A stretch of DNA of 64,000 nt, from positions 60,970,025 through 61,034,024 of the forward strand of contig CP136068.1 in assembly GCA_032622095.1 (NCBI GenBank), written 5' to 3'. The notes beneath the pieces are model-generated. The model saw only the letters and a program-made list of their open reading frames with translations. It was not told where the DNA came from and made no database searches. Positions 11,642 to 22,600 of the stretch are shown piece by piece. Source of the DNA: Siphonodentalium dalli. Taxonomy: Eukaryota > Mollusca > Scaphopoda > Gadilida > Siphonodentaliidae. Position 1 is the first letter of the stretch, and each line of letters starts with the position of its first letter. The position numbers were made by a program, and so were the translations under genes.

Positions 11642-12336
11642 CCAGGGTTTCCGCTACCATGTGGAGCGGCCTCATTCTTCTCGCCATGAATTTGTATTTG
11701 GCCAGAAAATGGCCACAAATCAAGCTCAATCCCCCTTTTCCCCAAGAAGGGTGACGACTGACACTGACACAGGTTGCAAGGAATCATACATTTGATGCCT
11801 GAATAAGACATGATCAGTAGCATGTGGTAATGTAGAAATGTAGTAATAGTGCTGAATTTGCACCATTTTAGTGGTATGTGGTGGTTGTATACTAGCCTTC
11901 TTTTCGGCCTTAAACAACAACACCACGTGGTCAGCTTTCCCACCAAAAAAATTTCCAGCTAATGTTGAGAAATTTCATGGTATAACAAATTGTTATTTGC
12001 TTGATTATTTCATGGCAAACTTACCATGGATGTAGAAACAAAATATCAAAAGCTTTATCGCTGTTTTCAACAACCTGTGGGTTTAATCAGCCTCTCAAAT
12101 ATTTAAACAATGCATTGTATCGCTTATATATTTCTAGTTCATTAACTTTAGGTCAAAGAACCATCCTCTGTTTCAATTTGCTTTCTGTTCAAAGCTTCAC
12201 TATCCTGCTTTTTGTCTCAGGTGCAAGGAAATGGCTACTTATCCAGACTTTTCAGTGACAAGAATCATGGTCGCCCCGTCACGTTATCTGTTTCCCAAAA
12301 CGGCCTCATTTATTTCCCCCTGGCAGAAACCGTGGG
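11642..12336. mobile_element. TTAA-flanked MITE (piggyBac-like), 695 bp, next to MLH1 donor
   Basis: The left end reads TTAA then CCAGGGTTTCCGC. The right end, read inward, is TTAA then CCCACGGTTTCTGCC. TTAA duplications lie at 11638-11641 and 12337-12340. Subterminal GCGGCCTCATT at the left matches CGGCCTCATTTA at the right but in direct orientation (near 11667 and 12301), which weakens the case slightly. TTAA targets with CC starts are typical of piggyBac-like MITEs. No transposase is present. It begins ten bases into the intron after the 154-bp MLH1 exon. Confidence 0.5.
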
Positions 12337-12751
12337 TTAACTAACTACCTTTCTGTAATGACATTCAGTACAGTTATAATGATTGATCAATTAAATTATT
12401 TCCAATGGCGGACTCCTGCCACTGAAATTGAATCATCTTATGGAATCTTTTTTTTGGAATACTCCCATGTCGGGAATACTAAAACTAAGGTATTAAACTT
12501 CCTTATTTGACGAGTTACTTCATTTTCCCTGCTATATAGGAGTATTTGGTCATTACGTTATTGATGTTTAATAGTAACACTTCTAACTTACTGGGTGGTA
12601 TATTTGAAAAATATATGAACATTAATTGCCTTTTGCATGAAGTGATCGATCAAAACATCCCAGACCTTTTCATTAGAGTGCTAGAGACTCCAGACTATCA
12701 ATTCAGATATAGTAAGTGTTTTATTCTTAGGTGATTTCAAATTTTCTGCAG

Positions 12752-12824
12752 GCCCTCCTTCCTGGACTAGATGTTTCACTACCAGAAGAGAAACCAACCA
12801 AAGCTGACCTACAATCTTCATCTG
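12752..12824 (+). CDS. MLH1: MLH1 exon (5' part of human exon 12 equivalent)
   Basis: Short 73-bp exon reading ALLPGLDVSLPEEKPTKADL then QSSSG. It follows the phase-0 end of the previous exon, and ALLPGL aligns with the TLLPGL that opens human exon 12. This starts the flexible linker between the ATPase and C-terminal interaction domains. The acceptor is attttctgcag before 12752. The likely donor is tctg|gtgaat, leaving one base that is completed to Ala by the exon at 51463. The donor is weak, but the phase match to the distant exon supports it. Confidence 0.85.
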
Positions 12825-13241
12825 GTGAATAAACACAAATTAATGTTAAACCTTTGATAACTGGATACCGAATAATGGGTAGTGTAGGCTCCTGCGAATA
12901 TTCAAATACGATTGAATCGAATACCAAATCGTATACTGCACAGTATTAGCTCCCTGAAAAGAGATCAATGTTCTATGACTGGAAATTAGATACAACAATA
13001 AACTAGATGACGGTATATATACACCGAATGATAGTCATCATGTTTAAGTACCGTATCACAAACTAGAATTTGCTATATTATATGAATTTGGATTGTTGAT
13101 TTATAAAGTTGGGGAAATTAGCAATAGATCTTTAATGAACTACGAGAGGCCAGGGGACCTTTAGGAAGTAATAGTAACAAAACCTGATTTGGATTCACTT
13201 CTATATTCTGATCTGTATAAGATGTACCCTGATGCATACGT

Positions 13242-14232
13242 GGGAGATAAATGCATCGCGATTTATCAATGTTTATGATACTCCTCGAAGTCATTATTTA
13301 ATAATCTACGATTGTCAGAGTCTGCATCGAAAATCATCAAAGGTCAAACTATGTTTACGCTCATATGCAGATGAGCATCTAATTATACCGCGAGCGTACA
13401 TAGAAAGACAGCAGTTGGTTCCACTAGATTTGCATAAGACGGTATCAAGATTCCCAGACTAGAGTAGTGCAAATACCGTAATTGAGAATAGACAGTTTCT
13501 ACATCACCAACCAAGATATCTATAGAACTAATGAAATCACGGCACTCCGTAGTGACGTCATGAAATATATATTAAAGGCACGTGCGGCCTTAATTGTCGA
13601 AAATATTCATATTTGTTTCAAACACCGTAAACAGAAAAACATTAAAACGCATACAGTTCCGTTCATATATACCATGACCATCGCGTAAACAGCATGTTAT
13701 CATAAAGAACTACTATATTTTACCAAAGCAAGAGCCTGATTGTGTTATAGAAGACAGCACAATGCTACTGGCTAATCACACACAAATGGCATAAACGCTC
13801 TTTATTAGTTCCATATCAGGTATTCACCAACAAAGAACGCTCTTTATGTTTACCATCATAATATAAACAAACACCAGAAAAGTTACTTTTTATGCTTTTG
13901 TTTACATAACAATGGTCAAACAAATGACCATAACATACTGTTTATGCGATATTTCTTATTTGTATACGGACAAAGTCTATCTACATTTTGATGTTCTTTC
14001 TGTTTGTGGCGGTTTTTGACGAGTGGAAATATTTTCACAGGATACCCACCGCCAAGGCCAACCGTACCTTTAAGAACCAATCAAATCCTGATTCTAGCTT
14101 AATGATGTCATTACTTCATGAGCACTTTTACAAATATGGAATATCTCAGATTGTCTTTGTCTCAGAATTTATAGCATCAACAATCCATTCTTTCAACAAT
14201 CTTAAACAACATCAAATTGCGCATAATCTATT
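13242..14232 (+). repeat. Split direct repeat A1 of the DIRS-like element (interrupted)
   Basis: Matches 19630-20122, 21770-22262 and 23910-24402 almost base for base, from GGGAGATAAATGCATCGCG to ATCAAATTGCGCATAAT. The exception is a 494-bp insertion at 13576-14069 plus one TTAA copy. It contains a perfect CRE palindrome TGACGTCA near 13554 followed by an ATATATATTAA box, a plausible promoter. Confidence 0.9.
13576..14069. mobile_element. TTAA-flanked MITE (piggyBac-like), 494 bp, inside repeat A1
   Basis: TTAA copies flank it at 13572-13575 and 14070-14073. The three other A repeats have a single TTAA in the same place (ATATATTAAGAACC), so they are true empty sites. The ends are AGGCACGTGCGGCC and, read inward from the right, AGGTACGGTTGGCC (10 of 14 identical). 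It has no transposase. The insertion lies 18 bp downstream of the CRE of the A repeat and directly after its TATA-like box. Confidence 0.85.
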
Positions 14233-14352
14233 AATAATTAATCAAGCAGTGCAGCAATTAGACTCGCAGCGGACACTCAATATTCTATTCCAACTTCGGG
14301 CGACATTCCGGAGCTTACGAGGCTTGTTTGTTACAACTTTTGGAGTTCTGCT

Positions 14353-15663
14353 ATGGGAAAAGCTAAAACAAAAACAATCAATGGCCGCCGGGCTGCGGCA
14401 AATCCAAATTCTTTGAACTCGAGACGTGGACGTTCGGACGTTCGGCCATAGACGACGACGCCGAAACTTCGGCACACAATGAAACTAATCCGTGGGACCG
14501 TAGTCCAGATCCAAAAAATTGGACAACAAGGAAGCTGCGGTCGGAATTGTTGAAATACGGCGTTCCGAACACCGACAAGTTTCAAAAAATCGGAACTTAC
14601 GAAGCTGTGGGATGCCAACGCCGGCGTCCAGAATAGCAGTGATGATGAGGACGTTATTTGTGAACCAATTGGAAAGCCACATAAGGGCAAATCAAATTCT
14701 AAATATACCTGTTCAAAGGAGGCAGGCCTCAAATCGGGATTCCAATGTGGCAATGTCAGTGACAGCCATCAAGCTCAAGATGTAAACATTAATAAACTCC
14801 TCCAACAAAGGGAGGAATTAGACATCCTTATTCAAAGGAACCAACAATACATAGACGGGCAACATGCCTCCACAATTACGCATGTGTCAGATGGTTACCA
14901 AACCACGATGCCATCCCATAGGCCCAGTCCGGATAACTCAGCTTCACACGTCACAGACTTTTCGCTTGGTGAGTCCAATTCTCTAATGGGAACTCATGGT
15001 GTCCCATTGGCAAGTCTGCCAAGTATCGACCCTGACATCACTCCTGGGCTTCGTTCTGACATTCTAGCAGGCAAAGATATAAATCTAACCAGGCTGTTGA
15101 TGCCTCCACTGGATACCAAGAACTCAGAAAAGATTTACGATGCAAGATTGTCCAAAAAACTCTCTTTACCAGAATTTATACATGCCTTCGGTAAATACCG
15201 AAATGTCATCTGTGAAGTGTTTCCAAATCGCAGAAATGAATTTGATGTGTATTTATATGACATAGTCACAATTTCCTCACAATATGGGGAAGCCTTTTAT
15301 GATTACCACACATCATTTTCAGCAAAGGCTGCAGCTTGGCTGGCACGGGGGACGAAAGTTGATTGGGCAGTTAGGGACAACAATTTGTTTTGTTCTATTT
15401 TTACGAACAAAGCAACATTGTCATGCCTAAATTGCCTTAGTCCGCATCACAGCTCAAAATTTTGCCCAATCAACTCGTCGTTCAAAGTGTCAGCTGCATC
15501 CAAACCCAATCAATTCGAAGCCAATGGTAACCAAGCAACTTCAGGGCAGCCCTCAGTCTGTCTTATGTTTAATTCGGTTCGAGGTTGCAGATTTGCCACG
15601 GCATGTAGATATACTCATCTTTGTAGCATATGCCGAGGCCCCCATGCCAAGCCCGTCTGCTAA
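14353..15663 (+). pseudogene. DIRS-like ORF1 (gag-like) with CCCH finger, frameshifted
   Basis: Putative RNA/DNA-binding structural protein of the retrotransposon. A lysine/arginine-rich start at 14353 (MGKAKTKTINGRR) runs to a stop at 14449. A shifted frame from about 14424 carries NWTTRKLRSELLKYGVPNTD, which resembles a SAP-type DNA-binding helix pair; this is tentative. A second shift near 14590, at a run of A, leads into the long frame that ends at 15663. The end of that frame has a canonical CCCH finger (C226-x8-C235-x5-C241-x3-H245, counted from the Met at 14884), followed by C-x2-C-x3-H-x4-C. A Gln-rich possible coiled coil (LLQQREELDILIQRNQQ) lies between. Similar cysteine clusters end the first ORF of several YR retroelements. 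The frame is broken in at least two places here. Confidence 0.7.
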
Positions 15664-15725
15664 GCCCGTCAACTAAGCCGAATTTTCCTAATCCTAAATT
15701 TTCCTTTTCTCGCAAATGACTGGAC

Positions 15726-17382
15726 TTGAACAAAATTTCTACAGAAGAATTTCACTTAATTCCCAAGTGCATTAAAACGCCAGTTAATGTTAAAGTTCTG
15801 TCAAATTTTCTAAAAGATCACCCCGACCGTCCATTTGTCGAGTACTTAATTGAAGGTTTCTCAGACGGATTCAATACTGGCATTAGTGAGGTTCCAACAA
15901 CGCCGTTAATCCTTCGCAATCTTCAGTCGGCAATAAAAGACCCAGACGCAGTCGACAAATTAATCAAGAAAAAACTGAATCAAGGCTTTATTTTCGGCCC
16001 TTTCATACAACCACCCTTTTCAAACTATAGGATTAACCCTATTGGCATTGCCGAACGCAAAATTTCCAAAAAACAGAGACTAATCGTTGACCTCTCTGCA
16101 CCTCACAACTTGGAAACTCAGAAGTCAATAAACTCTCTTATTGACAAGGAACATTGCTCTCTAACGTACGTCACAGTCGATCATGCCGTAAAAAAATTAT
16201 TCAAGAACTAGGCCCCTTTTGTAAGCTTTTTTCTACGGATATTGCGGCTGCTTTTAAATTGGTACCGACTAAAAGAGAGTTATGGCCCCTATGTGGCATC
16301 AGCTGGAGAGACAAATTTTATTTTTACTCTCAATTGTGTTTTGGCAGTCGCAGCTCACCCAAAATCTTCGACTCACTATCTCAAGCGGTCTGTTGGATAG
16401 CATCAAATATATTTAATGTACCCAACTGTCTACACTACTTAGACGATTATCTGGCAGTCATACCCACCAATATGGATGCGCATTCAATTTCCTCCACCTT
16501 CATGAACATATTCAAAGAGCTAGGGATACCATTGGCTTTAGAAAAAACCGAGGGACCTACTTACTGTCTTGAATTCTTAGGTGTCATATTAGACACTGAA
16601 AAGATGGAAAGTAGATTACCTCAAGATAAGTTAGCTAGGCTTCAGGATATGGTTGCTTCATTCTTGCATAGAAAAACATGTACCAAGCAAGAAATGCTGA
16701 GTTTATTGGGACATCTAGCTTTTGCAGCTAAAGTGGTCGTTCCAGGTCGATCGTTCATTTCATATCTCATTGCATTATCGACGACCGTATCTGAATTGAG
16801 ATTCCACATCAATATCTCAGCAGAATGTAGAAAAGAATTAAAAATGTGGAACGAATTTCTGACAAATTGGAATGGGGTTTCCGTCTTCCTGGATTCCCAA
16901 ACAATTTCTTCTAATGACATTCATCTTTTCACAGATGCTAGTTCTATCCATGGAATGGGGGGGGGGGGTACTATAAGCCACACTGGTTTCAGTCAGCTTG
17001 GCCACCAGAACTAGATACTCAAGAATCCAAGGCGTGGTCAATGGCTTTTTTGGAATTGTACCCAATAGTTGTAGCTGCAGTTCTATGGGGTCATATGTGG
17101 TGTAACAAACGCTTGGTATTCATATGTGACAATGAAGCAACCATCAAAATATTAAAAAAGGGAAGATCACCAATTCCCATTATTATGAAACTTATGAGGC
17201 GTCTCACATTGTGCGCATTGCGTCAGAATTTCATGTTCTATTCTTCTTACATTCCATCACATGAGAATTGTATTGCTGACCGATTATCCCGTTGTAAATT
17301 CCAGGAGTTCCGCCGGCTGGCACCAGAAGCCGACATCTACCCTCACAAGTGTCCACCCCCTTCAGAGCTGATGATGGAATGA
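15726..17382 (+). pseudogene. DIRS-like reverse transcriptase-RNase H, two frameshifts
   Basis: Pol region of the YR retrotransposon, which copies element RNA to DNA. The first frame (15726-16211) holds the RT fingers (QRLIVDLSAPHN). The second (16154-17014) holds FSTDIAAAFKLVP with the first catalytic Asp (D29 of that frame), the QLCFGSRSSPKIF block and the YLDD catalytic box (residues 95-98). RNase H begins with LFTDASSIHGMGG (Asp261). It continues in the third frame (to 17382) with LELYPI, FICDNEA and CIADRLSR, giving the expected D-E-D-D set. The first shift is near a 7-A run at about 16190. The second is in the 12-G run at 16958-16969. All catalytic residues survive; the breaks may be sequencing errors or recent decay. 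Confidence 0.9.
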
Positions 17383-18390
17383 GTTTGATGAATTCAGTCA
17401 ATGAAATGTGGTATTCGTCCATTTCACCTCAAACCAGAATAAACTATCAAATAGGATTAGACTGTTTCAAACGATTCGCCATAATGAGCAACTGTCATCT
17501 TGACTTGCAGAACAACTTGCCCATCACATCCGAGGAAGTAATTTTAAAATTCATAGCTTACTGTTCCGGCCATAAACAGTTAGCAGCTTCCACTATAAAG
17601 TTATACATGTCGGGCATACGTTTCTTCTACCTTGCAAAAGGTCTGCCAAATCCCCTCGAGCAATCTAATGGCCTTCCCTGGCCAAGAATAGCGGGAATTA
17701 TGCAAAGTTTAAAGAAGAGGACTCATTCCACATCAGTTCTGAAGAAGTTACCCATTACTTATTCACTGTTGACCAGATTAATATCGGCACTTGAATCGGC
17801 ACCATTTGATTCCTACTCATGCATCATGTTGAAAGCTTCATCCGCCATCTGCCGCCATGGCCTTTTTCGGTTTTCTGAGATGTGGCGAATTCACCATTAA
17901 AACAAAGAACGATCCAAATTATTTAAAAATTCAAGATCTCATAGTTAATCAAAGTCATGGATCAGCAGTGCTGCATCTCCGACAATCTAAAACAGACCCG
18001 TTCCGAAAAGGCATTGCCATAAAATTCTTCTGCCTTCAAAAGATCTGCCCCGTGTGCATTTTGGCTTCCTTTTTAAAAGCTCGGATATCTAGATCAACCA
18101 AACCAGACGACCCTCTCTTTGTTACGCGAGAGGGCAACATACTATGCAGAACATATTTCCTTAACAAACTTCATTGTTTGCTTCGGTCCATTGGTATTCC
18201 AACCGGTGGCTACTCTGGACACAGTTTTCGTGTGGGGTCGGCTAGTTCGGCGTGCCAAGCTCGTTTGGAAGACCACCTGATTAAAACCCTAGGACGCTGG
18301 GAATCAGACTGTTATACACGATATATTCGCACACCGGACTCAGTTCTACGTAAAGCTCATGAAGCTCTCGCTACCCTTAACTCCCATTAA
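17349..18390 (+). pseudogene. DIRS-like tyrosine recombinase, one frameshift
   Basis: Site-specific recombinase that would insert the circular DNA copy. The N-terminal core-binding part (17349-17900) includes SSISPQTRINYQIGLDCFKR and AASTIKLYMSGIRFF. The catalytic part (17857-18390) carries GFLRCGEF with the first catalytic Arg (R8 of that frame), SKTD with the beta-hairpin Lys (K45), GHSFRVGSASSA (H122, R125) and GRWESDCYTRYIR with the nucleophile, probably Y156. The R-K-H-R-Y set is complete. The two frames overlap at 17857-17900, and the shift falls at a 5-T run near 17866. The 5' end of this ORF overlaps the RNase H frame by about 30 bp, usual for compact retroelements. Confidence 0.9.
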
Positions 18391-19161
18391 TAATAATGTG
18401 TCAGTAATGGAAATCTGTGTTTACAACTATCGGTACACGTACAATACATGTGCATGCTAGTCATGCAACGTTTGTTAGACATAGAAATAGCACTTCCTAT
18501 TGCATATGTCCATTTTATCAACTCATAGCAGGGGCGTTATTCTTAAAGTTGTGAAATTCGAATTCATTCTGCCACTGGATCTGTATGTTCTACCAACCCC
18601 AAGCAACAAAATTAAGGATTGCCTTATATTTGTTCAGTTCGCACATAGCGGTTGTGAAAGTCTTGGAGTTGGAAAAACAAATCAGGTACTAGTAGACACT
18701 AGTAATTCATTATTAAAAAAAATGGTCGATAGACCTGTAGATGCTATCAACCCAAGCAACAAAATTACGGATAGACTTATATTTGTTAACGCATAGTGGG
18801 TGAGATATTCTAAGTAATGTCAATCAAAGTATACCCTACCCGCCGAACGACATTGAATAAAACATTAATTAGATGGACAATGCGATCTCCCAAATCTGAG
18901 TTCAAATTCTTAAGAAAAGTATCTTTACTGTCGTTGGGCGGCTTAGGGTATACTCATGTAGATAGTTTTCATAACCTTTTTTTTTTTTATATGGTCGGTT
19001 TCACCTCATCTTCAAACTATCTTGTATACATGTGCTTCTTATTTCCTTCCCCTTTAAAATTTTATTTCACAAGTAGCATAATCATGTACCCCTGATGGTG
19101 GTTGGGTAAAACACATGCAGGCTCCTTCATTTGGGGCTCTCCGCTGGTACCCAGCTCCGTT
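18391..19161 (+). other. Non-coding 3' part of the DIRS-like element
   Basis: Between the recombinase stop and repeat B1. A block GCAACAAAATTA(A/C)GGAT followed by TTATATTTGTT occurs twice, near 18602 and 18760. I recognise no ORF; frames at 18500-18796 and 18817-19095 have no known motif. Confidence 0.55.
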
Positions 19162-19629
19162 TGGGTAATTCGTCCAATGATAGCCCCTAACTCAGGAGCT
19201 AATCTGTGGAGTCTTAATCCAGAAATGATTCAAAGAACATCATTTCAGTGTTACGTAATAGTGCAAATTAAAATTGTAATTTCATTTAGCAAATTACAGT
19301 TTTAAGTTCATATTACCATATATAGAAGTTTGTACCAGCAACTGAGAGCCCCATTCTTTCCCCAAAAAATATATATTAATTGAATGAAAACAGCATATGC
19401 ATAAATGTAGATATTCTGCGTTCAATGTATAATAATGTAATGTACTGTATGTTGCCAACTTGATCATTTATATTCAATAAATGTTTTTAGGCAAGAATAT
19501 ATTCGTTTGATACATAAGGCATGTACATGGGGCGGAAATGCATCCTGTCCTCTGGTTCTTCTGTTTGAAAATAAATGATGGCTTTTCATATTAATTTACA
19601 AGGTTCCATCTGAGGGGGAGATCATAAAT
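19162..19629 (+). repeat. Split direct repeat B1 of the DIRS-like element
   Basis: Matches 21315-21769, 23455-23909 and 25595-26049, from TGGGTAATTCGTCCAA to GAGATCATAAAT. B1 has 13 extra bases (tgatagcccctaa) just after CGTCCAA that the other B copies lack. An AATAAA in TTCAATAAATGTTTTTA near 19473 could serve as polyadenylation signal. Confidence 0.88.
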
Positions 19630-22600
19630 GGGAGATAAATGCATCGCGATTTATCAATGATTATGATACTCCTCGAAGTCATTATTTAATAATCTACGAT
19701 TGTCAGAGTCTGCATCGAAAATCATCAAAGGTCAAACTATGTTTACGCTCATATGCAGATGAGCATCTAATTATACCGCGAGCGTACATAGAAAGACAGC
19801 AGTTGGTTCCACTAGATTTGCATAAGACGGTATCAAGATTCCCAGACTAGAGTAGTGCAAATACCGTAATTGAGAATAGACAGTTTCTACATCACCAACC
19901 AAGATATCTATAGAACTAATGAAATCACGGCACTCTGTAGTGACGTCATGAAATATATATTAAGAACCAATAAAATCCTGATTCTAGCTTAATGATGTCA
20001 TTACTTCATGAGCACTTTTACAAATATGGAATATCTCAGATTGTCTTTGTCTCAGAATTTATAGCATCAACAATCCATTCTTTCAACAATCTTAAACAAC
20101 ATCAAATTGCGCATAATTTATTACCCACCACCACCCCCTATCACCGCCGCATAACTATTTACCCACCACCACCCCCAACCACCACCGTCAGTGGGTACCT
20201 TGAATGGGAGATTCTCAGTAAACTTGTATAATACATCTCGGATAGTGAAATCATTTCACATTTCATGCCTCAGGAAATGCCACCAAATTTGCTCGTGGCT
20301 TTTCCTGGTCCAATTGCTAGATGCTCTCAAACTGTAATATAGTTATTGTATTATGTATATTTGTTCATGTAGCACACCATTTGTTCAAATATAATTATTG
20401 TATTATGTATATATGTATATGTAGCACACCATTTGTTCAAACATAGTTATCGTATTATGTATATTGGAATATGTAGCCCACCAGTTGACCTTGCAATGTC
20501 AATGTCTGAAGATACACATGTAGCAATGCTGTCTCGCATATCATTTCACGTAACTATCCAAAACTACTTAACAGCTTCATCTCACATTAAATTAGCAAAA
20601 GCTAATGCCTGAAGCAATCAAGGTATTCCTGCATTAGATTATTAGCTATAAATATTAGAAGCTAACAACGTCTTCTTGCAATTAAATTAATGAGAGTAAA
20701 TGCTCGAAGCTAACAGCGTCTTCTTCCATTAAAATAAAAACGCGTGAAGCTAACAGCATCTTTGGCAACTGAATTATTAAATGTACATGCTCGAAGTTAA
20801 CAGCGTCTTCTTGCAATTGAATTATTAAATGTAATGCCTGAAGCTAACAGCGTCTTCTTGCATTGAATTATTAAATGTACATGCTTGAAGCTAACAGCGT
20901 CTTCTTGCAATAGACATAGTAATGTAATGCTTGAAGCTAACAGCGTCTTCTTGCAATTGAATTATCAAATGTAAAAGCTTGAAGTTAACAGTGTCTTCTT
21001 GCAATTCAAGGCTAAAATGTAAATGCTTGAAGCTAACAGTGTCTTCTCGCAACTGATTTATCAAAAGTACATGCTCGAAGCTAACAGCGTCTTCTTGCAA
21101 TTGAATTATTAAACTTAATGCTTGAAGTTAACAGCGTCTTCTGGCAATAGAATTATTAAATGCACCGGCTTGAAGCTAACAGCGTCTTCTTGCAATTGAA
21201 TTTTTAAATGTAATGCTCCAAGTTAACAGCGTCTTCTTGCAACTGAACTAGTAAATGTACACGCTTGAAGCTAACAGTGTCTTCTTGCAATTGAAATAGT
21301 AAGTGTCATGCACGTGGGTAATTCGTCCAACTCAGGAGCTAATCTGTGGAGTCTTAATCCAGAAATGATTCAAAGAACATCATTTCAGTGTTACGTAATA
21401 GTGCAAATTAAAATTGTAATTTCATTTAGCAAATTACAGTTTTAAGTTCATATTACCATATATAGAAGTTTGTACCAGCAACTGAGAGCCCCATTCTTTC
21501 CCCAAAAAATATATATTAATTGAATGAAAACAGCATATGCATAAATGTAGATATTCTGCGTTCAATGTATAATAATGTAATGTACTGTATGTTGCCAACT
21601 TGATCATTTATATTCAATAAATGTTTTTAGGCAAGAATATATTCGTTTGATACATAAGGCATGTACATGGGGCGGAAATGCATCCTGTCCTCTGGTTCTT
21701 CTGTTTGAAAATAAATGATGGCTTTTCATATTAATTTACAAGGTTCCATCTGAGGGGGAGATCATAAATGGGAGATAAATGCATCGCGATTTATCAATGA
21801 TTATGATACTCCTCGAAGTCATTATTTAATAATCTACGATTGTCAGAGTCTGCATCGAAAATCATCAAAGGTCAAACTATGTTTACGCTCATATGCAGAT
21901 GAGCATCTAATTATACCGCGAGCGTACATAGAAAGACAGCAGTTGGTTCCACTAGATTTGCATAAGACGGTATCAAGATTCCCAGACTAGAGTAGTGCAA
22001 ATACCGTAATTGAGAATAGACAGTTTCTACATCACCAACCAAGATATCTATAGAACTAATGAAATCACGGCACTCTGTAGTGACGTCATGAAATATATAT
22101 TAAGAACCAATAAAATCCTGATTCTAGCTTAATGATGTCATTACTTCATGAGCACTTTTACAAATATGGAATATCTCAGATTCTCTTTGTCTCAGAATTT
22201 ATAGCATCAACAATCCATTCTTTCAACAATCTTAAACAACATCAAATTGCGCATAATTTATTACCCACCACCACCCCCTATCACCGCCGCATAACTATTT
22301 ACCCACCACCACCCCCAACCACCACCGTCAGTGGGTACCTTGAATGGGAGATTCTCAGTAAACTTGTATAATACATCTCGGATAGTGAAATCATTTCACA
22401 TTTCATGCCTCAGGAAATGCCACCAAATTTGCTCGTGGCTTTTCCTGGTCCAATTGCTAGATGCTCTCAAACTGTAATATAGTTATTGTATTATGTATAT
22501 TTGTTCATGTAGCACACCATTTGTTCAAATATAATTATTGTATTATGTATATATGTATATGTAGCACACCATTTGTTCAAACATAGTTATCGTATTATGT

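Noticed and set aside
19992-20231. 79-codon frame repeated three times as a gene family
   Set aside because: It follows exactly the 2,140-bp repeat and ends in a Pro/Thr-rich translation of a CCACC patch; no coding evidence.
20651-21305. CRISPR-like repeat-spacer array
   Set aside because: The genome is animal, 'spacers' are variants of one AT-rich sequence and the repeats are degenerate; this is a minisatellite in a retrotransposon.
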